Counted from the first letter of the stretch, positions 10,330-23,089 are shown. The stretch is 64,000 nucleotides of DNA from Asterias rubens (GCF_902459465.1 NC_047082.1:2046001-2110000); one strand, 5' to 3'. The notes: generated from the sequence alone by a model not told the origin. Translations and numbers: made by a program.

Positions 10330-12960
10330 AAGATTGTGGGTGTGGAATTTTTCTATGACCCCATATACAAAGGTCTTCCTAGTGAGAAGGATAATATTAA
10401 CTGAGGGGTATGGACTGTCTATAGTTTTGAGTTTGTTGTTCGGGATACTCCCATTTGTTTAGACTTCGGTAGTCTTTCTAAAACGCCTTTAATTAGTCAC
10501 CCACACTCCCTAGTGCAGACCTGATATTCGTCCTAGTTTGGTTCTGATTTCAGATTTGTTTGGGCCTTTTCTAAAAATAAATAAAAAGAATACCATGGTA
10601 AATTAACCTTTTAAATCCCACACTGCGTTTGTCCAGCAGTAATAGATCACCACTTATACATACTCATTAAAATTTTATTTTTTACTTTTTCCAATGACCA
10701 AATATCATGCCTGCTGACGAGAAGGTCAGGTGTAACATAAACAAACACAATGTTTAGGATTGACTATTCTTATTCTACTTTTTTATTATTATTATTGCAC
10801 TATTGGCTACAACCAACGGTTCGTTTTGTACAATCAAATGGCAACAGCTTAATAACTGGTCACATTTGAAAGAACTACACTCCAAATTACTATCAAATTG
10901 ACAAGTAGGCCCATTCTCCCCTTAACAATAATCTTGTACCGGACCGGGATATCTAGCAATATCACTGTTATCTAAATCGTTAGCTATTATGCAAAATTGT
11001 AATTAATTAATCAATTAAATAATTAATTTTTTCAACAAAACCTCCTTAAATGAAGAAAATACAAAATATATTAAATTATTACAATAAAAGGTGTATTCAT
11101 AAACATAACCCTGACACTCATGGACGACCCCCATATCATCCAGACAAAGTATGAAACAAATTGATCTGAGCAGCTGACCGAGAGTACCAAGATCATCACA
11201 TGCAAGACACTGGTTACGAAACAAAACTCAACTGAGACTATCACACCATAGTCTATAATACATACTTTTTGGTCAGATTTAAATTTCCTTCTGAAATAAT
11301 GCAATTAAAGTCACCTGGAAATAGAGCTTTATTTTTTTTCAAACATAAGAGTATATGTTTAGTTACAATAAAACAATTTTTTAAGTAATTGTTTGTAACG
11401 ATTTATATGTTTAAAAAATAGATAACGTTGTTTGGTACGTAGAGTAAACACACGTGCAAGTACATTCTAGTCCAAGTCGTGAGTTGTACGTTTCGAAAAC
11501 AATTTATTTCTTGCATTTTTCCGGCAGTGCCGACAAAGTGTATTAATGCTAGATGCAGCAAAACAACTGAAGATGGGGTCAGTCTGCATGGCTGGTCAGA
11601 CTCGCAAGAGCAATAGTGCCTAGTGGTCCGGTCCGACGTCTTTTTCAGCGCCCTCTCGGGTCGGGCCTACCCTTAAATTTGTAAATAAGATAAGAAATAA
11701 TTTTTTAGAACCTTATTTAACTGTTTATTCACATTCCTACTCATCCAAAAACTAGGGAAAAAAGCTTTATTTTGACAAAAAAACACTTCCAGGTAACTTT
11801 AAGCAGCGAGAAACCCTGTGCAAGCTAAAACTATTTGGTCTCACGGAAAACAAGCCCCCCCCCCCGGAAAATAGAAAACATTCCAAGATATGTAATAATT
11901 GTGCTAATTGTTTTTTAAATAGTTTTTCAATGCCTGCCAGGGAAAGTTGCATATTAAGCTTCTTACCACCAATTGATAAGATGCACAAAACAGTTGGCGG
12001 CCTGACCTTTCGACTCTGTAATGCAGAATTCGTCGAAGACTTTTACTTTCTAAGTATTTGTGTGAAACTTTTTTTTTTTATTCCAATCTAGTAAGCAACA
12101 GCATATTTCTATGGAGTCAAATAATGTTGTTTTTATTAAAGTATTTCGGACAAATATTGATCTCTGGTGGATTGGTTAGTTACACTTTAACTCAAGGCCA
12201 TAAGGCAACATAATTTGGTTTATTTAAAATAAAACGCACCAGCTTTTAATACACTGTATTATTTTATGCAAGTCGGTGTCAAGTGTGGGTCTGATACAGC
12301 ATTTAGGCCAACAATTAATTTGGAAATATAACAAGATTATTTGAATTTATCTTTGTCCAGAACACAGAGAGATGCAGTACACCAAGAGACGGGGGCAACT
12401 CTTGATCAACAACGTTGTGTCCACTGAGAACTGACATGAGAGAGAGAGAGATTCTTGGATCCTTGATTACACAAAGTCTTAATTGCTTAAATCGTTTAAG
12501 GTAAATATCAATGAGACAAGCTACTCCCCTTTTATTAAGACTTTTTTTCACCAGAAGGGGGGGGGATGGGGTGGGGGTAGATGTATTAAACCACTTCATT
12601 TGTGTGTGGTTAGAATGGGGCGAGGCGAGACGTGGAAGCTCATGTCCCCACCGCCCTGTCCAAGCCCCACATGATCACAAATGAGATAGTACCAAAGCAG
12701 AACTAAATGGTTCAAAACTTTAAATTACACCCCTTAATTATGCCTTCATGAAAATGTCTGGTTGTGCTGCTTTACACGAGTATAAGTTGAGATAAAACAT
12801 TAAAATAATGCAGGGAGAAAATAAGTAGGCTGGGGGTACACAAGGATGTATTTGTCCATTATTAAATGATACAATAAGTCAACCCTCTCACTATATGACC
12901 ATTCAATCAGCCACTTTAATGAATAATAATACCTAATGGGATTCCTATTCAACAGATAAT
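10330..12960. other. Intergenic DNA with one large MITE
   Basis: Apart from the family A element at 11305-11802 this stretch is AT-rich with poly-C/poly-G tracts near 11856 and 12557. Exons of the tentative gene ending at 13829 might lie here but none could be supported. Confidence 0.5.
11305..11802. mobile_element. TTAA-flanked MITE, family A, long copy
   Basis: TTAA at 11305-11308 precedes AGTCACCTGGAA and TTCCAGGTAACT precedes TTAA at 11799-11802. Internal matches to 2466-2728 include the GCGCCCTCTCGGGTCGG block and the AAAGCTTTATTTTGA sub-terminal block. This copy carries about 240 bp of extra central sequence. Confidence 0.7.
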
Positions 12961-12989
12961 AATTATTGGAGTGCCGGTTCAGTGCACAG

Positions 12990-13247
12990 TTGCATTTGAG
13001 TTCTATTGGGTTAGAATCATACTCTGTTCAATCAGGTCATGAAAAGAAGACTAATGCAAGAATAATGGCTATGATTTACACTATGAACCAACTGCAAGGT
13101 GGCATAATAACTACATCTCTTAAAGAACCATGTCATCAAGCAGCACATAAGTCAACAGTGTCAGTTCATCAGCAAGACTTGAATGAATGCATCCAGGGAG
13201 ATTCAAGCTCCACTGAATGGAGGGCTGAGTTATATGTTGCTTTTGAG
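12990..13247 (+). CDS. Tentative exon of an unidentified gene (penultimate)
   Basis: An open frame ends in ...AELYVAFE at a consensus donor (GAG then gtacgt), phase 0. The exon may start after GTGCACAG at 12989. The matching 3' exon at 13710-13829 continues in frame and ends with a stop and AATAAA. I recognise no family. Upstream exons and the start codon were not found, so this could be a chance frame. Confidence 0.35.
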
Positions 13248-13302
13248 GTACGTAATAAATTTTCTTTTCATGAATATTTTGCAACAATCAATAACAAATA
13301 AT

Positions 13303-13560
13303 AGCCTTATGGTTTTTGCCTGAAAATGTAGGCAAGACTATATATAGCCTTATGGTTTTATCAAATTTTGCTTGAAAATGTTTGAAAGGCAACAAACTTA
13401 TGGATTTTTCTTGAAAATGTTTCCAAAGCCTTATTGTTTTTGCCTGGAAATGTTTGCAAGGCTTAGGTTTTTATCAAAATTTGCTCGAAAATGTTGCAAG
13501 GTTATATATAGCCTGATGGTTTTATCATTAATTTTGCTTGGAAATATTTGCAAAAAAAGT
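13303..13560 (+). repeat. Degenerate minisatellite units inside an intron
   Basis: Five or so diverged units sharing GCCTTATGGTTTTTGCCTG and TTTGCTTGAAAATGTTTG with the large array at 14136-18302. They occupy the putative intron between 13247 and 13710, so the array family lies on both sides of the terminal exon. Confidence 0.75.
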
Positions 13561-13709
13561 TTATTACAAAACATTTGAAAAAAAATAATAAACATACCAG
13601 ACTTTTAATGAACTTGTACAACTTCTTAATTTCGGTGCTGCCTACAACACTCCTCGGTCACCCCTGTTAAAAAGTTAACGTGCATGTTGTTATTGTTTTT
13701 TTCTTGTAG

Positions 13710-13829
13710 GCTTCATCTGGAGGCGATCTCTCTGTCACCTTATTGATCCAAGCTTCGACCTCTCTAGTTGCTCCTGAGTTTGAGGTTGCCCTGCTGCTTC
13801 ATCATCACCGGTACATCGACACAAATTGA
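13710..13829 (+). CDS. Tentative terminal exon of the unidentified gene
   Basis: A good acceptor (TTTTTTTCTTGTAG) precedes 39 codons and a TGA. The peptide begins ASSGGDLSVTLLIQ and ends LLLHHHRYIDTN. Phase 0 matches the preceding donor at 13248. An AATAAA follows 50 bp after the stop. The intron between the two exons (13248-13709) contains about 250 bp of degenerate units of the neighbouring minisatellite. Confidence 0.35.
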   Translation, partial: ASSGGDLSVTLLIQASTSLVAPEFEVALLLHHHRYIDTN

Positions 13830-13878
13830 TACAACTGCTGACTACCCCTTGTGACGTTGTATATGTCTGCCCATATTG

Positions 13879-13884
13879 AATAAA
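13879..13884 (+). promoter_or_regulatory. Polyadenylation signal AATAAA
   Basis: Canonical hexamer 50 bp past the TGA of the tentative terminal exon. Confidence 0.35.
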
Positions 13885-14135
13885 ACTGCTGGACTTAGCC
13901 TACTTACCCCTTCCTTGTGATGTTTTTCAATTTTCAACAAAAATTTGATAAAACTGCTGGACTTAACAAATTGTGTACCTATGACCCTAGAATGCACAGA
14001 GCTATTGCGTATTGTAACACAAAATCACAGAGCAATTTAACATATTTTTGTTACAGGCATCGGTTCTTTACGAAAACACAAATCTAGACATCAGAAAAAA
14101 TCTCGACACGAGCAGGTTTCCCAATCTGCTTCTAC

Positions 14136-17100
14136 TATCAAATTTTGCTTGATAATGATTGCAAGGCTATTGCCTCATGGTTTTATCAACTTTTGCTTGA
14201 AAATGGTTGCAAGGCTATATCCTTATGGTTTTATCAAATTTTGCTTGAAAATGGTTGCAAGGCTATAAGCCTTAAGGTTTAATCAAATTTTGCTTGAAAA
14301 TGGTTGCAAGGCTATAGCCTTATGGTTTTATCAAATTTTGCCTGAAAATGGTTGCAAGACTATAGCCTTATGGTTTTATCAAATTTTGCTTGAAAATGGT
14401 TGCAAGACTATAGCCTTATGGTTTTATCAAATTTTGCTTGAAAATGGTTGCAAGACTATAGCCTTATGGTTTTATCAAATTTTGCTTGAAAATGGTTACA
14501 GGTATAGCCTTATGGTTTTTGCCTGAAAATGGTTGCAAGACTATAGCCTTATGGTTTTATCACATTTTGCTTGAAAAGGGTTGCAAGACTATAGCCTTAG
14601 GGTTTTATCAAATTTTGCTTGAAAATGGTTGCAAGGCTACAGCCTTATGGTTTTTGCCTGAAAATGGTTGCAAGACTATAGCCTTATGGTTTTATCACAT
14701 TTTGCTTGAAAATGGTTGCAAGACTATAGCCTTATGGTTTTATCACATTTTGCTTGAAAATGGTTGCAAGACTATAGCCTTATGGTTTTATCAAATTTTG
14801 CTTGTAAATGGTTGCAAGACTATAGCCTTATGGTTTTATCAAATTTTGCTTGAAAATGGTTGCAAGGCTACAGCCTTATGGTTTTTGCCTGAAAATGGTT
14901 GCAAGACTATAGCCTTATGGTTTTATCACATTTTGCTTGAAAATGGTTGCAAGACTATAGCCTTATGGTTTTATCAAATTTTGCTTGAAAATGGTTGCAA
15001 GACTATAGCCTTATGGTTTTATCACATTTTGCTTGAAAATGGTTGCAAGGCTATAGCCTTATGGTTTTATCAAATTTTGCTTGAAAATGGTTGCAAGACT
15101 ACAGCCTTATGGTTTTATCAAATTTTGCTTGAAAATGGTTGCAAGACTATAGCCTTATGGTTTTATCAAATTTTGGTTGAAAATGGTTGCAAGACTATAG
15201 CCTTATGGTTTTATCAAATTTTGGTTGAAAATGGTTGCAAGACTATAGCCTTATGGTTTAATCAAATTTTGCTTGAAAATGGTTGCAAGACTATAGCCTT
15301 ATGGTTTTATCAAATTTTGCTTGAAAATGGTTGCAAGACTATAGCCTTATGGTTTTATCAAATTTTGCCTGAAAATGGTTGCAAGACTATAGCCTTATGG
15401 TTTTATCAAATTTTGCTTGAAAATGGTTGCAAGACTATAGCATTATGGTTTTATCAAATTTTGGTTGAAAATGGTTGCAAGACTATAGCCTTATGGTTTT
15501 ATCAAATTTTGCTTGAAAATGGTTGCAAGACTATAGCCTTATGGTTTTATCAAATTTTGGTTGAAAATAGTTGCAAGACTATAGCCTTATGGTTTTATCA
15601 AATTTTGCTTGAAAATGGTTGCAAGGCTACAGCCTTATGGTTTTTGCCTGAAAATGGTTGCAAGACTATAGCCTTATGGTTTTATCACATTTTGCTTGAA
15701 AAGGGTTGCAAGACTATAGCCTTAGGGTTTTATCAAATTTTGCTTGAAAATGGTTGCAAGGCTACAGCCTTATGGTTTTTGCCTGAAAATGGTTGCAAGG
15801 CTATAGCCTTATGGTTTTATCAAATTTTGCTTGTAAATGGTTGCAAGACTATAGCCTTATGGTTTTATCAAATTTTGCTTGAAAATGGTTGCAAGGCTAC
15901 AGCCTTATGGTTTTTGCCTGAAAATGGTTGCAAGGCTATAGCCTTATGGTTTTATCAAATTTTGCTTGAAAATGGTTGCAAGACTACAGCCTTATGGTTT
16001 TATCGAATTTTGGTTGAAAATGGTTGCAAGACTATAGCCTTATGGTTTTATCAAATTTTGGTTGAAAATGGTTGCAAGACTATAGCCTTATGGTTTTATC
16101 AAATTTTGCTTGAAAATGGTTGCAAGACTATAGCCTTATGGTTTTATCAAATTTTGCTTGAAAATGGTTGCAAGACTATAGCCTTATGGTTCAATCAAAT
16201 TTTGCTTGAAAATGGTTGCAAGACTATATGCCTTATGGTTTTATCAAATTTTGCTTGAAAATGGTTGCAAGGCTACAGCCTTATGGTTTTTGCCTGAAAA
16301 TGGTTGCAAGGCTATAGCCTTGTGGTTTTATCAAATTTTGCTTGACAATGGTTGCAAGGCTACAGCCTTATGGTTTTTGCCTGAAAATGGTTGCAAGACT
16401 ATAGCCTTATGGTTTTATCAAATTTTGCTTGAAAATGGTTGCAAGACTATAGCCTTATGGTTTTATCAAATTTTGCTTGAAAATGGTTGCAAGACTATAG
16501 CCTTATGGTTTAATCAAATTTTGCTTGAAAATGGTTGCAAGACTATAGCCTGATGGTTTTATCAAATTTTGCTTGAAAATGGTTGCAAGACTATAGCCTT
16601 ATGGTTTTATCAAATTTTGCCTGAAAATGGTTGCAAGACTATAGCCTTATGGTTTTATCAAATTTTGCTTGAAAATAGTTGCAAGACTATAGCCTTATGG
16701 TTTTATCAAATTTTGCTTGAAAATGGTTGCAAGGCTACAGCCTTATGGTTTTTGCCTGAAAATGGTTGCAAGGCTATAGCCTTATGGTTTTATCAAATTT
16801 TGCTTGAAAATGGTTGCAAGACTACAGCCTTATGGTTTTATCAAATTTTGCTTGAAAATGGTTGCAAGACTATAGCCTTATGGTTTTATCGAATTTTGGT
16901 TGAAAATGGTTGCAAGACTATAGCCTTATGGTTTTATCAAATTTTGGTTGAAAATGGTTGCAAGACTATAGCCTTATGGTTTTATCAAATTTTGCTTGAA
17001 AATGGTTGCAAGACTATAGCCTTATGGTTTAATCAAATTTTGCTTGAAAATGGTTGCAAGACTATATGCCTTATGGTTTTATCAAATTTTGCTTGAAAAT

Positions 17101-18302
17101 GGTTGCAAGGCTACAGCCTTATGGTTTTTGCCTGAAAATGGTTGCAAGACTATAGCCTTATGGTTTTATCAAATTTTGCTTGAAAATGGTTGCAAGACTG
17201 TAGCCTTATGGTTTAATCAAATTTTGCTTGAAAATGGTTGCAAGACTATAGCCTTATGGTTTTATCAAATTTTGCTTGAAAATGGTTGCAAGACTATATA
17301 TAGCCTTATGGTTTTATCAAATTTTGCCTGAAAATGGTTGCAAGACTATAGCCTTATGGTTTTATCAAATTTTGCTTGAAAATGGTTGCAAGACTATAGC
17401 CTTATGGTTTTATCAAATTTTGGTTGAAAATGGTTGCAAGACTATAGCCTTATGGTTTTATCAAATTTTGCTTGAAAATGGTTGCAAGGCTACAGCCTTA
17501 TGGTTTTTGCCTGAAAATGGTTGCAAGACTATAGCCTTATGGTTTTATCAAATTTTGCTTGAAAATGGTTGCAAGACTGTAGCCTTATGGTTTAATCAAA
17601 TTTTGCTTGAAAATGGTTGCAAGACTATAGCCTTATGGTTTTATCAAATTTTGCTTGAAAATGGTTGCAAGACTATATATAGCCTTATGGTTTTATCAAA
17701 TTTTGCCTGAAAATGGTTGCAAGACTATAGCCTTATGGTTTTATCAAATTTTGCTTGAAAATGGTTGCAAGACTATAGCCTTATGGTTTTATCAAATTTT
17801 GCTTGAAAATGGTTGCAAGACTATAGCCTTATGGTTTTATCAAATTTTGCTTGAAAATGGTTGCAAGACTATAGCCTTATGGTTTTATCAAATTTTGCTT
17901 GAAAATGGCTGCAAGGCTACAGCCTTATGGTTTTATCAAATTTTGCTTGAAAATGGCTGCAAGGCTACAGCCTTATGGTTTTATCAAATTTTGCTTGAAA
18001 ATGGTTGCAAGACTATAGCCTTATGGTTTAATCAAATTTTGCTTGAAAATGGTTGCAAGACTATAGCCTTATGGTTTTATCAAATTTTGCTTGAAAATGG
18101 TTGCAAGACTATAGCCTTATGGTTTTATCAAATTTTGCTTGAAAATGGTTGCAAGACTATAGCCTTATGGTTTTATCAAATTTTGCTTGTAAATGGTTGC
18201 AAGACTATAGCCCTATGGTTTTATCAAATTTTGCTTGAAAATGGTTGCAAGGCTATATAGCCTTATGGTTTTATCAAATTTTGCTTGTAAATGGTTGCAA
18301 AT
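14136..18302 (+). repeat. Large minisatellite, 48-bp unit with 39-bp variant
   Basis: Roughly 85-90 tandem units. The main unit is 48 bp (GGTTGCAAGACTATAGCC, then TTATGGTTTTATCAAA, then TTTTGCTTGAAAAT). A 39-bp variant lacks 9 bp and reads GCTACAGCC...TTTTTGCCTG. Both lengths are multiples of three, so one frame stays open for long stretches, up to 590 codons at 14486-16258, with a 16-residue period (ENGCKTIALWFYQILL). The frame is broken by small insertions in the ACTATAGCC segment (near 16228, 17066, 17296, 17676) and begins at no ATG with context. I treat it as non-coding satellite DNA. Block duplications are visible: spacings of 1125, 838 and 379 bp separate copies of the same variant combinations. 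Confidence 0.95.
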
Positions 18303-18549
18303 ATTGTTTGGTTTGTGTGTACGAAAATAAAGGCTTTTTTTAGGGGTGAATCAATTTAAGTTTTGGTTGCCCTAAAGTTGCAGACTAATATCTCATTATT
18401 ACTTGAGTCGTCTACTTGGCTGCCATATTTGAACACAGTGCAGCAACGGGTGTGTATTTTTTTTCACCTAATTACATATGCGCAAAAATACTTAGCTAAA
18501 AGCGACTTTATACATACCCAACTGCATTGTATTTAAACATGGTGGCCTG

Positions 18550-18655
18550 AGGGTCCATCTTAACCCGATGGAACCCACCCCCACACTGTAGGGGGGGCTA
18601 ACATTGGTCCTTACAGTGTCGGGGGTGGGTTCCATCGGGATAAGATGGGCCTTCC
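18550..18655. repeat. Inverted repeat, about 40-bp arms
   Basis: The left arm GGTCCATCTTAACCCGATGG plus the following ACCCACCCCCACACTGTA matches the reverse complement of the right arm ending GGGATAAGATGGGCC, with a short GGGGGGGC-containing loop. It lies between the two minisatellite domains and could be a small foldback element. Confidence 0.7.
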
Positions 18656-18756
18656 ATTTGAATTAGGGGGGGGGAATGGTAGGGTTGATGCAAATAAAAC
18701 ACAAGTTACAAGGAGAGTTCTGTTCAATTTTTTATTGAAAATTTTGGCCAAAAAAA

Positions 18757-19350
18757 AAGCAGAGTCGTGCAAACACCTGTGCCTGTCGGTGGACCCCCTC
18801 GGCCACCTGGAACTCGTGACGATCTAAAGGTTCAAAGTGCAATGGTTGATATGTTCTCTGTTCAGTGAAGTTCAATCAGATGCGCCACTAGTGGTTTGTA
18901 ACAACGATGTACTGTCTTACAAATGTAACGAGCTAGACGCAATTTAGCGCTTTGTTTTAGACGCAGAAGTGCTGAGCAGAAAGAAGTAGTTGCTTGCTTA
19001 AATGAAATGGTGCCCTCAAGAGTGCTTAGGATTTCACCGATTGTGGTTTCGCAACTAAGCTGCACTGGTGGTGCTAAGAGGTGTCGACGCTTGTTCCAAT
19101 GGGATCCTAACTCGACGGATGATGACAACTTCTATCCAGATGATGATGTGCTGGTTGGAGAAACAAATTCTGTAATGGGCAGCAATTTTGTTACCAATTG
19201 TGTGTAAAGCAAGTCGCCAAAATTCTTCGGAAAAGTACTGGCGTATTATCACAAACGTCACAAATTTTTTAACAGTTTGAGCATGATAAGTAGTGATGTT
19301 TTCTCACTGCATGTTTGCCAATAAATGATACTGTAGATGACATTGGATCA
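18757..19350 (+). other. Coding-like segment, left inverted copy
   Basis: This segment is homologous to the minus strand of 22925-22350. Two frames are similar in both copies: VVQTPVPVGGPPR.PGT followed by MFSV (18757-18860) and AKRC.RL.QW...DD..FY..DD....GET (19072-19160). Differences between copies keep these frames largely open, which suggests descent from a coding sequence, perhaps of a mobile element. An open frame spans 19007-19207. No family was recognised and no complete gene is present. Confidence 0.5.
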
Positions 19351-19477
19351 ATATAAAGTCAACCATCCTTAAAAAAAACAGCATTGACCAAATACTTCAA
19401 CAGGGCTGAGATTAATCGTGATAAATTCACCATACAAAGACAGTATGTGTCTTCACAAAACATGTCTGGTTGTACAC

Positions 19478-22318
19478 CAGGGCACGCAACACCAGGGCAT
19501 GGTTATTTCACAAGTAAAATACAAGTGAAAGTGTAGAGAATACGCAACACCTGGGGAAGTATGGGTAATTCAAAACACATGTGAAAGTGAATTGAATACG
19601 CAACACTAGGGGAAGTATGGGTAATTCAAAACACATGTGGAAGTGTAGAGAATACGCAACACCATGCAAAGTATGGGTAATTCAAAACACATGTGGAAGT
19701 GTAGAGAATATGCTCAAAGAGGGGAACGACAGTTGAAAGTGTAATGAATACGCAACACCGGGGGAAGTATGGGTAATTCACAACACAAGTGAAAGTGTAG
19801 AAAATACGCTACACCAGGGGAAATATGGGTAATTCAAAACACATATTAAAGGTAGAGAATATGCAACACAAGGGGGAAGTATGGGTAATTCTAAACACAG
19901 GTGAAAGTGTAGTGAATAGGCAACACCAGGGGAAGTAATGGTTATTCAAAACACAGTTGAAAGTGTAGTGAATACGCAATACAAGGGAAGTATGGGTAAT
20001 TCAAAACACATGTGGAAGTGTAGAGAATACGCAGCACAAGAAGTGTAGGTAATTCAAAACACAGGTGAAAGTGTAGTGAATACGCAGCACCAGGGGAAGT
20101 ATGGGTAATTCACAACACAAGTGAAAGTTTAGTGAATACGCAACACAAGGGAAGTATGGGTAATTCACAACACAAGTGGAAGTGTAGAGAATACGCATCA
20201 CCAAGGGAAGTATGGGCATAATTCACAACACAGTTGAAAGTGTAGAGAATACGCAGGATAAGGGGAAGTATGGGTAATTCAAAGCACAAGTGAAAGTGTA
20301 GTGAATACGCATCACCAAGGGAAGTATGGGCATAATTCACAACACAGTTGAAAGTGAAGAGAGTACGCAGGATAAGGGGAAGTATGGGTAATTCACCACA
20401 TGTAATAGTGAATTGAATAGGCAAGACCAGGGGAAGTATGGGTATTTCAAAACACAGTTGGAAGTGTACAGAATACGCAACACCAGGGGAAGTGTGTTTA
20501 ATTCAAAACACATGTGAAAGTGAATTGAATACGCAACACCAGGGGAAGTATGGGTAATTCAAATTACATGTGAAAGTGTAGTGAATACGCGACACCAGGG
20601 GAAGTATGGGTTTTTCAAAACCCATGTGAAAGTGTAGAGAATACGCAGGATAAGGGGAAGTATGGGTAATTCAAAACACAGGTGAATGTATAAAGAATAC
20701 GCAAGACCAGGGGAAGTATGGGTATTTCAAAACACAGTTGGAAGTGTACAGAAAACGCAACACCAGGGGAAGTATGTTTAATTCAAAACACATGTGAAAG
20801 TGAATTGAATACGCAACACCAGGGGAAGTATGTTTAATTCAAAACACATGTAATAGTGAATTGAATACGCAAGACCAGGGGAAGTATTGGTATTTCAAAA
20901 CACAGTTGGAAGTGTACAGAATACACAACACCAGGGGAAGTAGGTTTAATTCCAAACACATGTGAAAGTGAATTGAATACGCAACACCAGGGGAAGTATG
21001 GGTTATTCAAAACCCATATGAAAGTGTAGGGAATACGCAGGATAAGGGAAAGTATGGGTAATTCAAAACACAGGTGAAAGTGTAAAGAATATGCAAGACC
21101 AGGGGAAGTATGGGTATTTCAAAACACAGTTGGAAGTGTACAGAATACGCAACACCAGGGGAAGTATGTTTAATTCAAAACACATGTGAAAGTGAATTGA
21201 ATATGCAACACCAGGGGAAGTATGGGTAATTCAAACTACATGTGAAAGTGTAAACACAGGACACCAGGGGAAGTATGGGTAATTCAAAACACAAGTGAAA
21301 GCGTAGAGAACAAGCAAGACCAGGGGAAGTAATGGTAATTCAAAACGCCTGTAATAGTGAATTGAATAGGCAAGACCAGGGGAAGTATGGGTATTTCAAA
21401 ACCTATGTGAAAGTGTAGAGAATACGCAGGATAAGTATGGGTAATTCAAAACACAAGTGAAAGTGTCCAGAATCTGCAAGATAAGGGGAAGTATGGGTAA
21501 TTCAAAACACAGGTGAAAGTGTAAAGAATACTCATCCAGGGGAAGTATGTACAATTCAAAACACAAGTGAAACGGAATTTAATACGCAACACTAGGGGAA
21601 GTATGGGTAATTCAAAACACAGGTGAAAGTGTAGAGAATACGCAACACCAGGGGAAGTATGGGTAATTCAAATAACATGTGAAAGTGTAGAGAATACGCG
21701 ACACCAGGGGAAGTATGGGTAATTCAAAACACAGGTGAAAGTGTAGAGAATACGCAACACCAGGGGAAGTATGGGTAATTCAAAACACAGGTGAAAGTGT
21801 AGAGAATACGCAACACCAGGGGAAGTATGGGTAATTCAAAACACAGGTGAAAGTGTAGAGAATACGCAACACCAGGGGAAGTATGGGTAATTTAAAACAC
21901 AGTTGGGAGTGTAGAGAATACGCAACACCAGAAGTATGGGTAATTCAAAACACAGGTGAAAGTGTAGAGAATACGCAACACCAGGGGAAGTATGGGTAAT
22001 TCAAAACACAGGTGAAAGTGTAGAGAATACACAACACCAGGGGAAGTATGGGTAATTCAAAACACAGGTGAAAGTGTAGAGAATACGCAACACCAGGGGA
22101 AGTATGGGTAATTTAAAACACAGTTGGGAGTGTAGAGAATACGCAACACCAGGAGAAGTATGGGTAATCCAAAACACAGTTGGAACTGTAGAGAATAGGC
22201 AACAGCAGGGGAAGTACAATGTATTGGTATTTCAAAACACAATTGAAAGTGTATAGAATACACAACACCAGGGGAGTTATGGGTAATTGAAAACACATGT
22301 GAAAGTTTTTAGAATATG
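19478..22318. repeat. Minisatellite, 56-bp unit, about 50 copies
   Basis: The consensus runs CAACACCAGGGGAAGTATGG, GTAATTCAAAACACAGGTGA, AAGTGTAGAGAATACG. Copies at 21600-22140 are nearly identical while those at 19478-21500 are more diverged, often with GATAAGGGG or GACCAGGGG variants and small gaps. The short minus-strand open frames in it are repeat translation. A lone matching unit lies at 24174-24232. Confidence 0.95.
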
Positions 22319-22349
22319 CAACCCTTGACCTCTTCTAAAAACCAACCAA

Positions 22350-22925
22350 TTCGAATGATAGGAATCCAATGTCATCTTTGGTATCAAAAGGCAATAAAAA
22401 GGGTGTTCTTACTAGATATTTTGATGTTAAGTTGCATGACCAAGCAGAACATGTTTCACCAGCCATCATATCATCAACTGAATAGAAGTCCTCATCATCC
22501 AACAAGTCCAGATTCCATTGGCTCAAGCGAAGACATCTTTTCGCACCTTTGTTGATCTAAAACGATCCCCAGCACAAACCTGTTTACTAGAGAACAAAAG
22601 AGTGACGTGACCAACAAAAGGCTAAATAATAAGGGGCCCTCATCCCGACGTCTTGAGAGATCTTACCGAACCAAACGTTTTAGGGACCAACCACTACTTT
22701 CCAGCTCGAAATGCGCTAGTATGTATGCATCCAAAAATAGCTTCGCTCTAGCTCATCAAATTTGTAAGGCGGTACACCAGTGAAACAAAACACTAGTGGT
22801 GCATCTAATTGAATTTCAGTGAACAGAGAACATACCTTCCATTGCACCCAGACCAACAAGACCAACACTTGTTCCAGGCAGCCGAGGGGGTCCACCAACA
22901 GGCACAGGTGTTTGCACAACTCTGC
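22350..22925 (-). other. Coding-like segment, right inverted copy
   Basis: Minus-strand partner of 18757-19350. It contains VVQTPVPVGGPPRLPGT (about 22920-22865) and, after an in-frame stop coinciding with an acceptor-like TTTTAG, an open frame with AKRCLRLSQW, DDEDFYSVDDMMAGET and a C-terminus ending ELVGF and TAG at 22335. The matching GATGACATTGGAT near 22360 and 19338 marks the inner limit of homology. Both copies point toward the minisatellite at 19478-22318. Confidence 0.5.
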
Positions 22926-23089
22926 GAGTTTTTCATGGGTTTGGATGAGGCCCTAACATACATAAATTAATACTCATCCAAATGAGCTGCTCCTACACAA
23001 TGATTCCGAAAGGTATTTCTGTGGTTTTACCTTGAACTCAGAAAAATATTCCCAATATCTTTCAGAGCTAAAACCCTAATGAAAAAAAC

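Noticed and set aside
14486-16258. 590-codon open frame of 16-residue repeats as a structural protein gene
   Set aside because: The frame follows from a stop-free 48-bp unit, starts at a non-ATG codon, is broken by 1-4 base insertions elsewhere in the array and has no flanking exon in frame.
19478-22318. CRISPR-like regular repeats
   Set aside because: Units are contiguous with no unique spacers and the genome is eukaryotic; this is a minisatellite.
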